This document shows positions 39,352 to 52,400 of a DNA stretch of 64,000 nt, piece after piece. Origin of the DNA: Gavia stellata. Its lineage: Eukaryota > Chordata > Aves > Gaviiformes > Gaviidae. The position numbers and the translations under genes were made by a program. Under the pieces are notes generated by a model. It was not told the origin of the DNA, ran no database searches, and was given only the letters and a program-made list of their open reading frames with translations. The first letter of the stretch is position 1; each line of letters starts with the position of its first letter. The DNA lies in the NCBI RefSeq assembly GCF_030936135.1, contig NC_082637.1, forward strand, positions 59,178,775-59,242,774. Direction: 5' to 3'.

Positions 39352-40280
39352 CTGAGGATAAAAACAGAGCTGTGAGCTTTCACAGAATCACAGCTGAACT
39401 ACATTGCCACTTTCAGCAGTTCCTCCACGTTATTTTGATACGTTGTTTCTTTTCTGTGAACTGCATCTTCCCACATTTAGTCTTGCAAGTCCAAGACAGA
39501 GATTATAGTTTGAGCTTTCAGACACCAGTTGTAATGGTGAGATGCATGGTGTCATAAAATACAGCTGCTAGAACACAGTACATTATAGGTATTGAAGTGT
39601 TGAGGGGAAAACAGTCTATCAGCTAGGGGTATCTGTAAAGTTCTAGCATGACAACACAGAACAGGTCAAATAAGAGGTGGAAGAAAAATAAAATGAGGCT
39701 CTTCTCATGAACCTCCTTGCTCAACAGTCTGGAGTAAACCAACTAGAGCTATATGTAGTGTGTCAGAGAAAATCAGCACTGCCCCACAGTTGGGAGCACA
39801 GGTTGAACACTGACAAGAGCAGGATCTGGGACAGTGTTGTCAGGGACTGTTCATGCTGGCCTCCCATGGAAGTAGATTTGTTAGGTAACTGCTAGCAGGA
39901 AATACATCCTGTCTTCTGTTTTCCAAGTTATCTACCTAAGTACGTTACTTTTCCCAGGAAATACTAGGATTTTGAAAGGCCACAGAGGAGGAACCCAAAT
40001 TGCACTCTAAAGATGCAGACCAAGGGAGTGACATCTGCTAGAATGCTACTTCATACTGCCTTGCAACACTGACAAATATCTTTGAGTGGTAGACAGAAAT
40101 ATGGCTAGTTTAAGCTTCTCAGACTATCTCATCTTTACCAGCCATCATATGCATTTCAGCTGGCTCAAGAATGCCAGGTGCTTTTCTGAGGTAGGTGGCA
40201 CGATCTCAGTCTCTCCCCTCCATGCTCATTCCATAGAGGTATTTAACACCATCTGTTCATAAAAAGCAGGCCCAACTGAC

Positions 40281-40538
40281 CTTCACCTCCAAGAGCAATG
40301 GTGCACAAGGATTTCTTTCCAAGGTTCTGGAAGCCTGAACTGTATGTCAGGACCTGAAGCTGTTGTTCATTGTGCCCTCTGATCTGTTGGAGAAAAGCAA
40401 CTGGATCCGGATTCAAGATGTGCCTCTCACAATGGGAGTGAATGCAAATTGGTGAGAACCTGTGACTAAAATCTACAAACCAACTGGGAATGGGTTGAGC
40501 TATGACCTCAGCCCACAGATTGCAGTGATCAGGCAGGT
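40281..40538 (-). pseudogene. Exon-like segment of the unidentified decayed gene
   Basis: 258 bp, a multiple of three, with phase 1 on both sides and canonical AG/GT borders, no internal stop. It is the best preserved part of the putative gene. Confidence 0.45.
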
Positions 40539-43270
40539 CTGAGATCAAGCTGCAATGCCAGTCAGGCAGGCAAGGAGGCTGAGGTGTAGACCAGCACACC
40601 AACAGCACCACTGAGGCAGGACTGACAGCCCTGGGCTAAACTGACATACGACTGCTGGGCCCATGGACCCTGACACTAAGTATTCTGTTTATTCTCACCG
40701 TTTTTTGTGTCACACCAGGCTTTCTGCGCCACACACTTTTCAACTGCTACTCTGACAACAGATTTATTAATTTCTGTCCTATGGCTCTCCCTTGTACCTT
40801 TTAGAAGACTGTGGAAGCTTTTTACTAATTTACTTTTACACACCTCTCAGCAAGGTGAGGGAGAATTATTCCTCCCTCTCTCTGCCCTCAATTTACAGAG
40901 TGTACACTCCTCCCTCCTCTACCCCTACAGAGTAGAACTGAAGTACAAGAAAATTAGAGTGCACAGTGTCTATTTATTCCCAATGCCAATTTAGAGATGT
41001 CAAAGACCAGGTATTTTATATATACGGTGTTGGTTCAGCACACTTCTCCTACTGATTTATAGCTGCAAGAATTCAACAATTCTGTAAACTAAATCATAAT
41101 GCCTTGAATAAGCCAGCCATAAGATACAGAATTCAAATTGCCAATTAGATGTGAAAAGTTTGTTTCGGTGATTTGCCCAGTATTACCCAGCAACTCGGCA
41201 GCAAATACAGGGCGAATCAGAACTGACTCAATTTAGGGACCAGCTTTTCTCTTCCCTAAAGCTTTAATCACTGTCAGCCTGTTATCTCCTAGAACAGAGA
41301 ATATATAGACTTAGGACAGTCACCTCCACTACATTTGGTACAGCCTGGGGCAAGATTCCTTTTGGGGGGTATATTTTGCTGACTGTTCTATAAGTATGCT
41401 AAAAGAGGCAAAGATTATGACTGAAAAACAATCTTAAAACTAGCAGCCCTTACCTTCTGAGGTTTTTATAGCCCTATACATGTGCTTTGTGTCATAGCCC
41501 TAATCATGTGCATTGTCAAATCAAAAAGCAGTGTGTCCCAGTGATACACACAGGGTTAGAACATACAGCTTTCTGCTCCTTCAGCACAGGAAATAACTGA
41601 AGGAGAGGAGGCAGTTGTGCTGAAGAAGGGAAAAAATATGCTGATGGCAGGCCTCTGGCTAAATTCAAAATCTTTACCAATTTTGAATGTGTTCTAATGG
41701 ATCACAGAACTTCACCGGTGGCTTTTTAGGAAAAAAGAAGATGCTTAACAACATTGTTCTGTATCCTTCACTGTCTCTCTCCTGCCTTTTTCTCATGCAG
41801 ACTCCTTATTCTCATGCAGACTCCTAGTCCCATTTGTCTCATATTACTCATCCCACTAGGGAAAGGCTCTTTGAGTTTCATGACTCAGTTCCTTCAGCTG
41901 CTGTTTCTAGCAGCATTTCTCATGAAACCAGTCTCCTTCAAGTTCCCCTGTCCCACACCTTTCAGCTTCTTGGGCTCCTCAGCTCTTGGACTTCACCCCA
42001 TTCTCCCCAGTCCACTGGCCCAGCATCAGTCAGTGCCACTCTTTATTCTCTTACTATACCCTAGTTTCTTCTTATACTTTTTCCCTCCTGAACCCCTTCC
42101 CACCTCTATTAACCCTTACTCACTGGTTGTCAGTTACAGTTGTCTTGTTCACACCATACCAGCCACCCCCTCCAAATACTTTATCCAGTCTGAGTCTCCC
42201 CCTTCTTCCCTATGGAAGTCATTTAAACAGTCATTTAAACTCTACAAGATCTGGTGACAGGACAAGCCCATCCATTACTGCAATTTACTGAACTGCTAGT
42301 ACGTCTAGTCTCATTCAAAATACACAGGCTTGCTTTCAAGCTTGCAAGAGAAAGTTACACAGAGCAAAAGGGAAACATGCTGGTAATCTTGGGTAGTTAG
42401 AACTTGGGTGGAATCTTAAGTTCAGATGCAGTGCTGAAATAGATAAAATCTACAGAAAACAAATTCTTGCTGTCACCACAAAGAGGTATACTGCTTGTGA
42501 CTGTTGTCTCGGTGGCCCAGTAAAAATGATACTGCCATTGCTAGTAAGAAACCTAATGGTAGCCTTACAAGGCCACAGAACTGGTGGGCTGTTAGGCTTG
42601 CTATCAGCTTGTGCGAATTTGCAGTGCAAACTGAAGCTTGGTACCAGGTGTCTTTTGTTATGAAGTGGAGTTTACGTGTGGGATAATACCAGAGACCTTG
42701 AAAATATGCGTACAGGCTGAAAACAGAGGCCACAAGACTGTAAACACCTCACTGGCAGTCAGCTTCTGATTATTGAAGAATCATAACCTTAAGAGCTGGG
42801 AACACTGCTTTAGACGTAACAAAGAGGACAAAGAAGCAGTCCAACAACAGGATAAGGTAAATGGTTTGGCCAGGGGAAATTAACACCCACCAGCATTGCA
42901 GAGCATATAGTTCAAGAAAAGGAGACCAAAGACTTAAAATCCACTGAGAAACTCAAACATTTTATAAATGGACTAGATCTTGATATTTGAAAGGAATTGC
43001 TGCTGGCAAATGGTCATCATGACTGGATCATCATGGAATTCTCTTTCTACAAACGGTGTCAAAGCTGCAAGCACTTTACCTTCTTCAAGGACCATGACTC
43101 TTCAAAGGTCTTTTGTCATGCCAGCCAAGCTCCAGGACTGTTGTGTCTGAGTGCATAAACTACATGCACTTGTTGTCTCAAGCTCTGTAATTCCTGAATA
43201 AAGCATTACTGCATGTAAATTCGATTTGGCTAGTGTATCAGTGTGACTACTGTCACACTCTGATCAGCCC
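40539..43270. other. Intergenic DNA
   Basis: Contains a pyrimidine-rich stretch (41740-42260) with a 167-codon open frame judged fortuitous, and short tandem duplications near 41794-41825 and 42219-42240. No gene supported. Confidence 0.45.
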
Positions 43271-43360
43271 TGAAGTGGTCAGGCAATTGGATTAGATGGT
43301 AGTTGTAGGTCCCTTCCAGCTGGAACTGTTCTGTTCTATTCTGTTCTGTTCTACTCTACT
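43271..43360 (+). mobile_element. CR1 3' end with expanded pentamer tail
   Basis: TTGGATTAGATGGTAGTTGTAGGTCCCTTCCAGCTGGAA is a CR1 terminus. It is followed by seven TTCTR-like pentamers (CTGTTCTGTTCTATTCTGTT and on to 43359). Only the last 50 or so bases of the element remain upstream of the tail. Confidence 0.8.
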
Positions 43361-46300
43361 AGAATTCTAAGTACACTTCTCATTATTGTGCACAAATATA
43401 TCCATGAAATCCTCAGCATGAGATGGCTCTCCCACTGAAATAAAAGACAATACTCCAACAGAACCAGAGTTTTAGACGTCACGCAGAGTTTCACAGAATA
43501 CGATTTTGGAATTGGTGTTGCCACACCCTCATCAGGAAGTAAGTAGTAGGTAGTATAAAACTGCCTGAGTTGGAATAGTTCTCTCACTGTTCCACAGTTT
43601 CTGTACTTTAATTATTTGTTTCTTGCTTTTCTGCTTTACATTATAATTATATATGCATACCTCCAATTCTACCACTTTAATATAGGATAAAGAAAAGCAC
43701 AGGGGCTCAATCTTCTGTCATTTTAGGCTATGATAGGCAAAATTGTATTCTGCCATTGTAAAATTATTCCAGAAGTTAATTATTTGTGTGCTGGAGGCAT
43801 CTTTTTCCTGCTTCTTTCCTGATGGTTGAACAAGGAACTCGCCCCAGGAAAGAAGGGTGTGTCTGTTTTGTGGAGCTGGTGGTAAGCATTTGTGTAGGAT
43901 GAACTTAGAGCACCTAAGGAACTTCTAGGAACAAGCTGGATCTTTGGGCTGCAAGCCATATTGTTTAGTTGATAAATGTCTCATACACTAGTATATTAGA
44001 GCGTAAACTAAAATTCAGTGAGACATAGCACATTAGAGACTTGCTTCAAATATTACAATTAAGAAATACTTTCTTAATGACCTGCTTTTTCAATCATCTA
44101 ACTTTTGGGGGAAACTTCATTATTATTATTCTTAGCATTTATATGCATTCTGTATTGAGGTTATACTCACAAGTTGTTTTGCATAGCCAATAATGAGTGT
44201 GATGTGTTTTAATAAATGGTTAGTTAATTTTTACAGTCTTAAAATTCAACAGATTATGGTATGGCTTTCAACCCTATATGATTTCTGAAATTATATTATT
44301 ATGGTCCATTATGGGGTACATTAGTAATACCTGCAACATGCTTTTAACTTTTTATTCTCTCTCTAGAAACTGTTCATAAACATACGAAGTATGTATTACC
44401 CATTACACAAAATGTAACCATTTCTTTAGGGACTGTATTTTACTCAGATCTCTTTCTGTAACTGTGGTTCAGCACCCCTAAATAATCTACGCCTGCATTT
44501 GTATCCACCTGTGACTTCAGTCCATGTGATTGACCAGTAGAAATGGCTAATACAGGTTCAGTTATCATTAAACTTTCCTGGCTGTGAAATAGCCTTCAAA
44601 CTGATGTTTCTAGAGAACTGGGGTTTTTGTATGGACACACACATTCCTGCTTTTTATATGTCTGCAATACTGAAGCAGACAAAGCAAAAAATGGTATTTA
44701 TACAGTGTCCTCTTCCCACCATCAGTTACAGGTCTCAGTGCATTATAAAAGACAGCATCCATTCTGTGTGTCACTTCAGCACTGATGTATCATGGTATAC
44801 TGCTCCTCAAGGGCTTTTTTGGTTTGAAATTGAGGTGATTTCTTAGGCTGTCTCTCACATAGTACTATACAGTTGAGAGTGTCATGGTTGTCTTCAAGTA
44901 GTCACTGTTACTGCAGTCTCCCCTCAGGGAACAGCAGCAGAAGGATGCAGCTCTCCTCAGGGAACAGCCAATACCAGCAAAAAAACTTACTACACTACTG
45001 TAACTGCAGTTGTGCAAAGGACTGTATGTGGTGTTAATATTGTGTGTAGATGAGGCCTTAAGACCCAATTCAGCTTTACCCCACAAGAAAGACATGTACC
45101 ACAAAATCATAAAAAATGCAATCACTGATTTTCAGTGCCATTAAAATCTCACAGACAAGCCCAGAATGTCAGAAGTGTGTCTGCATGTCTGTCAGAGGAT
45201 GATTTTGGAGTAAGATACTCTCAGAAGCAGCCTTCATCATAACACAGAAGTATGTGTAAACTATTTTTATTTCTCCAGCTCCTCCATATTGCCTAGTTGA
45301 GGCATGGATTCAGGAGTGCTGAGAAAATGGGCTAAATCCCTGAACATCCTGGTTTTTGAAGAGTACCAAAACACAATACACATATTCAGGTCCTTGGAGA
45401 TAGCGAACCTTACCTTGGCTTATTTGACCAATGGATATAACTCTACTAAATCAGTGTTCCTCATCTTGCCCATTAAGATATTTTTAAGGAGAAAATTATG
45501 TTTCTTTTTTTCCACCTCAATAAGTTTTTTAACCCATTTGCATACCATAATGGTGATGGCCCTCTCTTCTCTTGAATCTCTTGTGAGATTTCTGATACAT
45601 TTTTGCATTTGTGTAGGATCAGTGCAAATAAATGTGTTTTATACCTCTCTAATCTTATCAGGGGAAATCTAGATTTTAAAAACCAAGCTGTATGACCTAG
45701 CAAAGTGTTGCAGATACATTTTCTCTAGGATAGTAGGTTTTCTTACCAAATTAATACATTGCCATCACCTGGTATACAAGGGGAAAGCAAGCAAGAGAGT
45801 CCTGAATGTAAAAATGCAGAACATCTTCTGGTCAGAAATAGTCAGCTTTCCAAAATATGTGCCCAAAAATGCAAATTTCTCACCTTTCCTACTTTGTGAG
45901 AGTAGGAGTGGGGTTGGTTGTTGGGTTTTTTTCCACAATATTGGGACTTGCAGCAGCAGAACTGTTGAGACAGCTGCAGTCCTATGTTTTAACCAGTATG
46001 TGGAAGCCTTGCTGATATTCTCACTGTCTCATTTCCAAGTCTAACCTTACTCTGATCACCAGAAATCCACTGGCATGGTCTCCTTTCCATTCTAGGAGCC
46101 CGATACTTTCAGTCTGCGTGTATGCTTTGGTCATATCAGGGATTAATGGCTAGGGTCAACAGAAAGGACTGTAAGGACTCTCCTATTTTTCAGTCATTTT
46201 GATTGCTTAAGTAAGCTGGCATCCCCAGTAATTTGAGCTCCTTACATAACACAGCAGCAGCTTCCAGTGGTGATAATTCCCTATTATCTACACATGTCCA

Positions 46301-48409
46301 TCATATCCAGAACATGAATTCTTAACTTCTGGGGTTATTTGATTGCCTGTTCCACCATCAACTACCTTTGCAGCTCTCCAGCAAGTTGTGTCAGGTAGCC
46401 ACTACCCACTTTCCCTGTCCTTAATTCAGCACCTTGGTATTGCCTTTTAGTTATCAAAGAGGTGAATACTACAATAATCTCAATAGGGACCATTAATAAC
46501 CTTCCAAATGTTCACAGGGAGGAGAGCTGCATGGTAAATGATTTTATGTAGCTGGTTCTATGAGATGTGGCTGCTACCTGATTATGTCCCATGGGTGCCA
46601 GTAATACTACTCCTGAGCATCTACAAATTATGTTTAGAGTCCAAGAGACTTTTCCAGTTTGTTTTTTTACAGGCCTGTGGCTTTTCTAATCTTTCAAAGT
46701 ATGGAAGAGATACTGGAGGAAGACAGAAAGTAAGCTGTATATGCCCTGGAGGAACGATGGGAGTGTGGAATAACTAACCACGTGAATACCTCTGAAGGCA
46801 GATTATTTCTTTCTTCAGAGCTGTTAACTCATCATTTTTCTCCAAACAAAGATACATGTTTGTATAAAAGAAAAAAAAAACTGTGATGAATGTAAGTAAA
46901 CAAGCAATTCAATGTTTTCCAGTCTTACCGGTTTCAGCCAAGAGAAAATTGGAGGAAGGGAGAAATGGGGACAATTTATCACCTTTTTTGAGATCACATT
47001 GGTCTCTGAGTGGACTCTGTCCACGCAACATAGCTTGGTTTGGTTTAATCCCTGACTGATAACATTTTATTAAAAAGATTGTTACTGTTTTATTTTTGTT
47101 GGAGTTAAAATGTAGTTATCCAATGGTTATGGTCAATAAACCACTACATGCAACAAATGCAAACAGACTGGTCGTTAAGCTATTCCATTAGTGTAACTGA
47201 CCTGCAGAACCTGCTTTCATTTACACAGAAACTTAGTCCTCAAGCTTAACAACCAGCTTTCTATTTCACACCTACAATTTTTCATTACAGTGTTCATTAT
47301 CCTTAAAGCTCTGGAAGAAGTTAACTGCATTCTTGGGCAAAATGTCACAGCTGAGTTGCAGGTAGTTCATGAGGAAAGCAAAAGTTTGACTGGAAAGAAG
47401 GGATATGTGTGTAGCACTACTTAACGTTGTTATAATCTTTTTCTGTTATACAATGGTGTTTAGTTGAAACGACAGCAATACATCCTATTTTGACTCAATT
47501 TTTCTTCAAGGGAAAAGGAATTAAGAATTTTTTACCCACATACTCCATTGGATTGTTGTTAGAATTGTACATTTATATTTTACAGTTTAAAATTACTTTT
47601 GTGTTACAAATATTCTTACTTTGCTTATCTATATATTTTAAAGCAAAATCAGAATGCAGTCAGCTAGAACATTCTTCATTCAAATAATTTGGTTTGAAAA
47701 TTCTAAGTATTTTTGCTGTGCGTCTCCTTGAAAATGTGTAAAGCCTTGAAATTTTTTACTGAATAGAAATTCTAGTTTCCACAAGGTGCACTTCTGTGTA
47801 AGGAAAGAAAACAATAAGCAGGTTAAATGAAGAACCTGTAATTAGTTTGGGGTTAAATATATTAAGCAGCCTCTGCCAGCGGCACTTCCATCCAATTATA
47901 TCCAGCACAGTAACCTATGCAAATCCAGATCATCTTAATATAATGAACACATTTCCTGTCAGGAAAATAACCTATTTTTTGGCACGTCATAAAACAAGAA
48001 ACTCACCTTGTTATAAAAAGCATGAAGCTGAAAGGGTATACTGAATAATTACCAGAAATTTTTGCAACCATGTGGCCAGGTGTAATGTCTTAACTTGTTT
48101 CTACCCATCTATTTGAAGCTATTAAAGGAATGAAACATCAGTATTTTGGCACAGTTTTATGCCCATGCTGAGCTGAGTGGGGCTTTGTCAAGACCTGGTA
48201 GATGCAAGGTGTAAGCTCTCCGTAAGGTACACCACCTATGTCTCGACTCAAACACACTGCTGCACAACTTCACGATTGATCTTGGTGCATCATTGAAAGT
48301 TTTGTCTAAACCAAGCCCTTCTTGTAAATCCTCTCTGTGTCAACGATTATTAAGGGCCTCTTCGGTACAGCACCCAGAGTTGGTTTGTGTTTCGTGGGAA
48401 ACGGCGTTC
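43361..48409. other. Intergenic DNA upstream of NANS
   Basis: Five kilobases of AT-rich sequence. Open frames at 45304-45672 and 46538-46777 show no recognisable domains and no splice support. I see no gene here. Confidence 0.5.
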
Positions 48410-49480
48410 TGCCACCACAGAAAACGCTTCTTTGGCGAGGCTGGCGACGGTCGTACAGGCGCTTCGGGACCAACGAACCTCCAGCAGGCCCTACCCGGGG
48501 CAGGTACACAGCCGAGCCCTTCCTGGGCGCCGGAGCACTCTGCTGCGGTCCCCGCTCCGCGGCAGCGAGGCGTCGGCAGGGCCGGGGGGCGGCAGCCGCC
48601 GGCAGCTGCATGTCACCGGCGCCAGGCTGGAAACCTCCGCCAGCCACGGGCACAGGGACCCGCCAGCCGGGCCACCGCCGGGGGCTGCCCCCGCCCCAGA
48701 GATGCCGGCCTCGCTCTCACCAGAACACGGAGGCGGTACCGGGATCTCCAGGGAAGTCAGGCTGGGGGCCAGACAGCCCGTAGACGCACGACGCTCCCCT
48801 TGCAAGCCTGCCGCCCTGGATCACCCGCGCGTACACGGCCGCGCCGCCGGCGGACCCACCCCACCGCGGCCTCCCCGAGACATTTCCGCCCGCCTGGCGC
48901 CACCTGGCGGCGCCGCAGGCAGGAGCTTCGCAGCCCCGCCCGCCTCCCAGGAGGTGCCCAATGAGGAAGGTGGTGGCGCCCAGCCCCGCCCGCCGCAGCG
49001 CGGATTGGCTGTTCGCCACAGGCCTAGGCGGTTGCGTGGCCGGGGGCTGGGGAACATCGGCGCACTCGGGCGCGGCCGGCGGAGCAGTGGGCGTCATGTC
49101 GCGGGAGTTCGAGCTGTGCCCGGGGCGCCGCGTCGGCGGCGAGCAACCGTGCTTCATCATCGCGGAGATCGGGCAGAACCACCAGGGTGACCTGGCCATC
49201 GCCAAGCGCATGATCCGCATGGCCAAGGTTCGCGCGGGGCTGCTCTGCCTCCGGGGGGCGGGGTGGTCGGGGAGGTGCCGCGGCGGGCAGGGCTGGCCCG
49301 TCTCCCTCAGCGCTTCCTTCTCCGCCGGATGGGCAGTCACGCTCGCTCGGGTGAGGCCGGCAGCGAGGTGCGGGTGAGCGAGAGGCCCGGGGCACCGGCG
49401 GAGGCCGGGAAAGCCGGGGGACGTGAAGCCGCGGGACACTCCCGTCGGAGAGCATCGTCTCCGGGCCGTGGCTGCGCGTG
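48410..49480. promoter_or_regulatory. NANS: NANS CpG-island promoter
   Basis: About 1 kb of very CpG-rich sequence ends within NANS intron 1. GC boxes CCCCGCCC lie at 48934-48941 and 48984-48991, a CCAAT box at 48958-48962 and an inverted one (ATTGG) at 49004-49008, 90-140 bases upstream of the NANS ATG. TATA-less, so a broad start region around 49030-49085 is expected. Long open frames on both strands here reflect GC richness, not genes. Confidence 0.85.
49096..49227 (+). CDS. NANS: NANS exon 1 (coding part)
   Basis: ATG at 49096 (G at -3), 44 codons, ends AKRMIRMAK. The donor is AAG|GTTCGC, a poor match to consensus beyond GT. An in-frame upstream ATG occurs at 48961 but overlaps the CCAAT box, so it is probably outside the transcript. 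Confidence 0.93.
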
Positions 49481-52400
49481 GGGGGGAGTGATTTACATGA
49501 GGAATTTTTAAAATAAAATACAAGCAAGGAGACAGGCGTGGTGAGGGCCAACAAAGCGGGTGTTTACTTTGTAGCCTTGGGTCTGTACCTCACAGCGTAT
49601 GATCACATGGTATTCGCTTTCATGAGGCCCCCACCTCGTTCACGGCGCACACACGTGTGTATATACAAACACAGGCAGATTATATAGTCTTGGAGGTGTT
49701 ACAGCAGTCCTTCAGTTGTGTCATTAGCTAACGGTGAATACGGGAAGAATCAAGTAACTGCTGAACTGTCTCTGATGAACCGCCAGTTTGACTTGATTGC
49801 ATTAGGTTTTTTTGAGGTAATACAAATGTCATCCAGTAAGACAGCCAAGCTGTTTTCAAGTTAGGTATTATATAATTAGATACACCTATGTTAGAAAATG
49901 GCATATCATCACTGAAGGAGAGGTCAGGGCATAATGTGTTCAGACTCGTGACTGTGGTGTAAGTGCAAAATAGCGTAGTGAGAATTTAACCTCAACGTTT
50001 GTGTCACTCAAAACAAATTTCAGATTCATACTCCTTGTTCTACAGAATCCTGTCACTTGTCATGTAAAATTATCATGTGACAGCTGAGCTTGGAAAATGC
50101 CACAGAAATCAACTCTGCAAATAAGTTGCATGCATAGCAAGAGGCAGTTCAGTTTTGTAGTTTTAGTATGATCTCTTTCTAGACTGCCGCTCTACTAAGT
50201 ATGCAGGCATTTTGAAATAAAAGGGCGCATGTGTGTGCGGGTGCTCTGTCACTCTGTGTTTGTACCATTCCCGTGATTGCTATGATGATAATGTGAAAAC
50301 TCCCCTGCAAATGGGCACATTAGTTGCACAATCCTTGTGTTCAAATTTAGGATGCTTGCAGTTTCACTTGCACTTCCACTCAGTGTGCACCAGCTTGTTT
50401 TGCAGGACTGTGGGGCAGACTGTGCTAAGTTCCAGAAGAGTGAACTGGAGTACAAATTCAACAAGAAAGCCTTAGAAAGGCCCTATACCTCTAAACACTC
50501 CTGGGGAAAGACCTATGGGGAGCACAAGCGCCACTTGGAGTTTAGTCATGACCAATATAGAGAGCTCAAGAAATATGCAGAAGAGATTGGCATTTTCTTC
50601 ACAGCTTCTGGCATGGATGAGGTATGTAAACCATACTGGAGTAACAGGCAGAGTCCAGCTGTTGTGTCTGTTGGTTGCTACTTAGGTGTGATAGTTCTTA
50701 CATAAAAAGAATACTAAGTATATATGGATGTTGAATTTCTAAATCAGGAAACTAGAGTAATTGCACTTCTGCCAGTTCACTTGTGTCTCTACAGTAGTTG
50801 AGTAGATGGCTGAACATTTTGGAAGACCTGCCAGGTATGCTGAGGTATTTATACACAGTAAATCATATTAGAGACCAGGCCTCAGCTGAACTCCATAAAC
50901 AATCAAGGCTTTGAGAGTTTAGATGAACACTGCAATCTGACCACAACCTGGTCTTGTCTGGTGAATTGCTCCAAGCTTTTCAAACTTCCCTGTCTATTTA
51001 AACCAGATTCCTTTCTCAACTTAATCCCTATTATTTCCCTCTTTTTTTTCCTTTCTGCTGTTTACTAGACCCCAGTTGGTGTTTCTAAGCAGGAGAAATG
51101 CTTATATTCCTTTTTCTTTTACTAATCTCATGGAGAGGGTCTCCACCTTGCCCTGTTACTCCTGAAGCATTTTACTGATTTTTGTCAGTGGGGTCTTGAA
51201 CAGTCAGTCACCAGCTTGTAAATTCCATGAAGCTTATCTGCTGCTGTTCTCCCTTAAGACCTGTATAATTCTTTAACTCTTGCATGTTGCCTGCCTCAAA
51301 ATGATGCTAGTTACAGTATTAACAAATGCAATGTACAATTGAAAAGTGTAAACTGGAAAGATTGGGTGACATTTAAACCTCAATATAGATCAGAGATTAC
51401 ACATTGTTTTACTTTGTGGCCTAGAAAATATAGAGAACCAAACTGAAAGAGACACTCCAGAAGTAAGCTAGCCACTTTTGCATAAGGCAAGCATAGCAGT
51501 GTCCCTGTCCTTCTGCAAGTAGCCTTATCCAGGATGGGATTTATTTAATGTTTTAAGGTGATCTGTTCAGTGCTTTACTCTCCTTATCGTCCGAGAGAAT
51601 TCCTGATGTATCAGCTTAATCTCCTTTCTCATAATTTTTTGTCCTGCCTCATCTGACATAAACGTTCGTACTTTTTTTGTATCTCCTATATGTGTATTTG
51701 AACACCATTATCACATCTCTTTTCTGTTTTGTATTCTTTGGACTAAGCAATTTCAGTTCCTTCAACCTTTTTATGCTGTCTTTTCTAGTCCTCTAGCCAT
51801 TTTCACTGTTTCTATCAACTTACTGTCCTATTGACCAAAATCCTTGAGTTGCTGTGCCCCAGCTGAGATGGTACGAGCACCAAATACCATAAAAAAATAC
51901 TTCAGATATCTGATGGACAAAGAGGTGTTTTGCATGTATTGCAGTAGCCTGCCTGATGCCATGGACTCAGATCTGTGAAAAGAGGGTGTGAGAAGATGTT
52001 TCTTTTATTGTTATCTTCATGTCTAGGAGACCTGCTGAACAACACTTACTCCTTTAAGAAAAGATTAATTAAATCCAGTAGTCTTGGACTTCTGTATCTG
52101 GGATCTTAAAGACCTATATACCTTTGGGGGGGAAAAAATCACACTCTTTCATTGATGTTAAAACCTCTAGCTTCTAAAGGCTATACTGCAATGCAGAACA
52201 CCTTTCATATGCAGCAGCTAAGATCACTTTCCACCTCTGGGATCCCTCTTTTTCTCAAGATGCTGTGCTCCTTTATGTGTGGCCTCATCAGCTAATTAAC
52301 AGTACTGGTACATGTTTGTGCCTTCTTTCTTTGAACAGTAATTACATTACACAGCTCCTAAGATTTCTGATGGCATTTCTGCAAGACATGGGTTTGGAAT

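Larger units (their letters stand above)
37997..40538 (-). pseudogene. Unidentified decayed multi-segment coding region
   Basis: Several minus-strand stretches look like protein-coding exons in decay. Segment 40281-40538 is open for 86 codons between a good acceptor (TGATCTCAG) and donor (GTCAGT) and encodes LPDHCNLWAEVIAQPIPSWF and NPDPVAFLQQIRGHNEQQLQ. Segment 39151-39351 has an acceptor ATCCTCAG, donor GTAAGT and one in-frame TGA. About 38975-39080 encodes HMLVVTSRDMLMFNSLSGPM. Segment 38163-38824 is open for about 220 codons apart from one TAG (38616-38618) and contains CKCGDGRKDNWTLTGKISIP and GCFLYVQMVDYVDTWTGKAV. Segment 37997-38230 continues in another frame and suggests a frameshift. 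Cysteine-rich, WT/NWT-type sequence suggests a secreted or membrane ectodomain, but I do not recognise the family. The pseudogene call rests on the stops and the frameshift. Confidence 0.5.

Noticed and set aside
41754-42257. 167-codon plus-strand open frame
   Set aside because: The region is strongly pyrimidine-rich, giving Ser/Leu/Phe/Pro-only peptide in three overlapping frames. No domain, no splice or promoter support.
48293-49554. Several open frames of 100-270 codons on both strands around the NANS promoter
   Set aside because: They overlap each other in all frames within a CpG island, where stops are rare. The only one with conserved protein is NANS exon 1.
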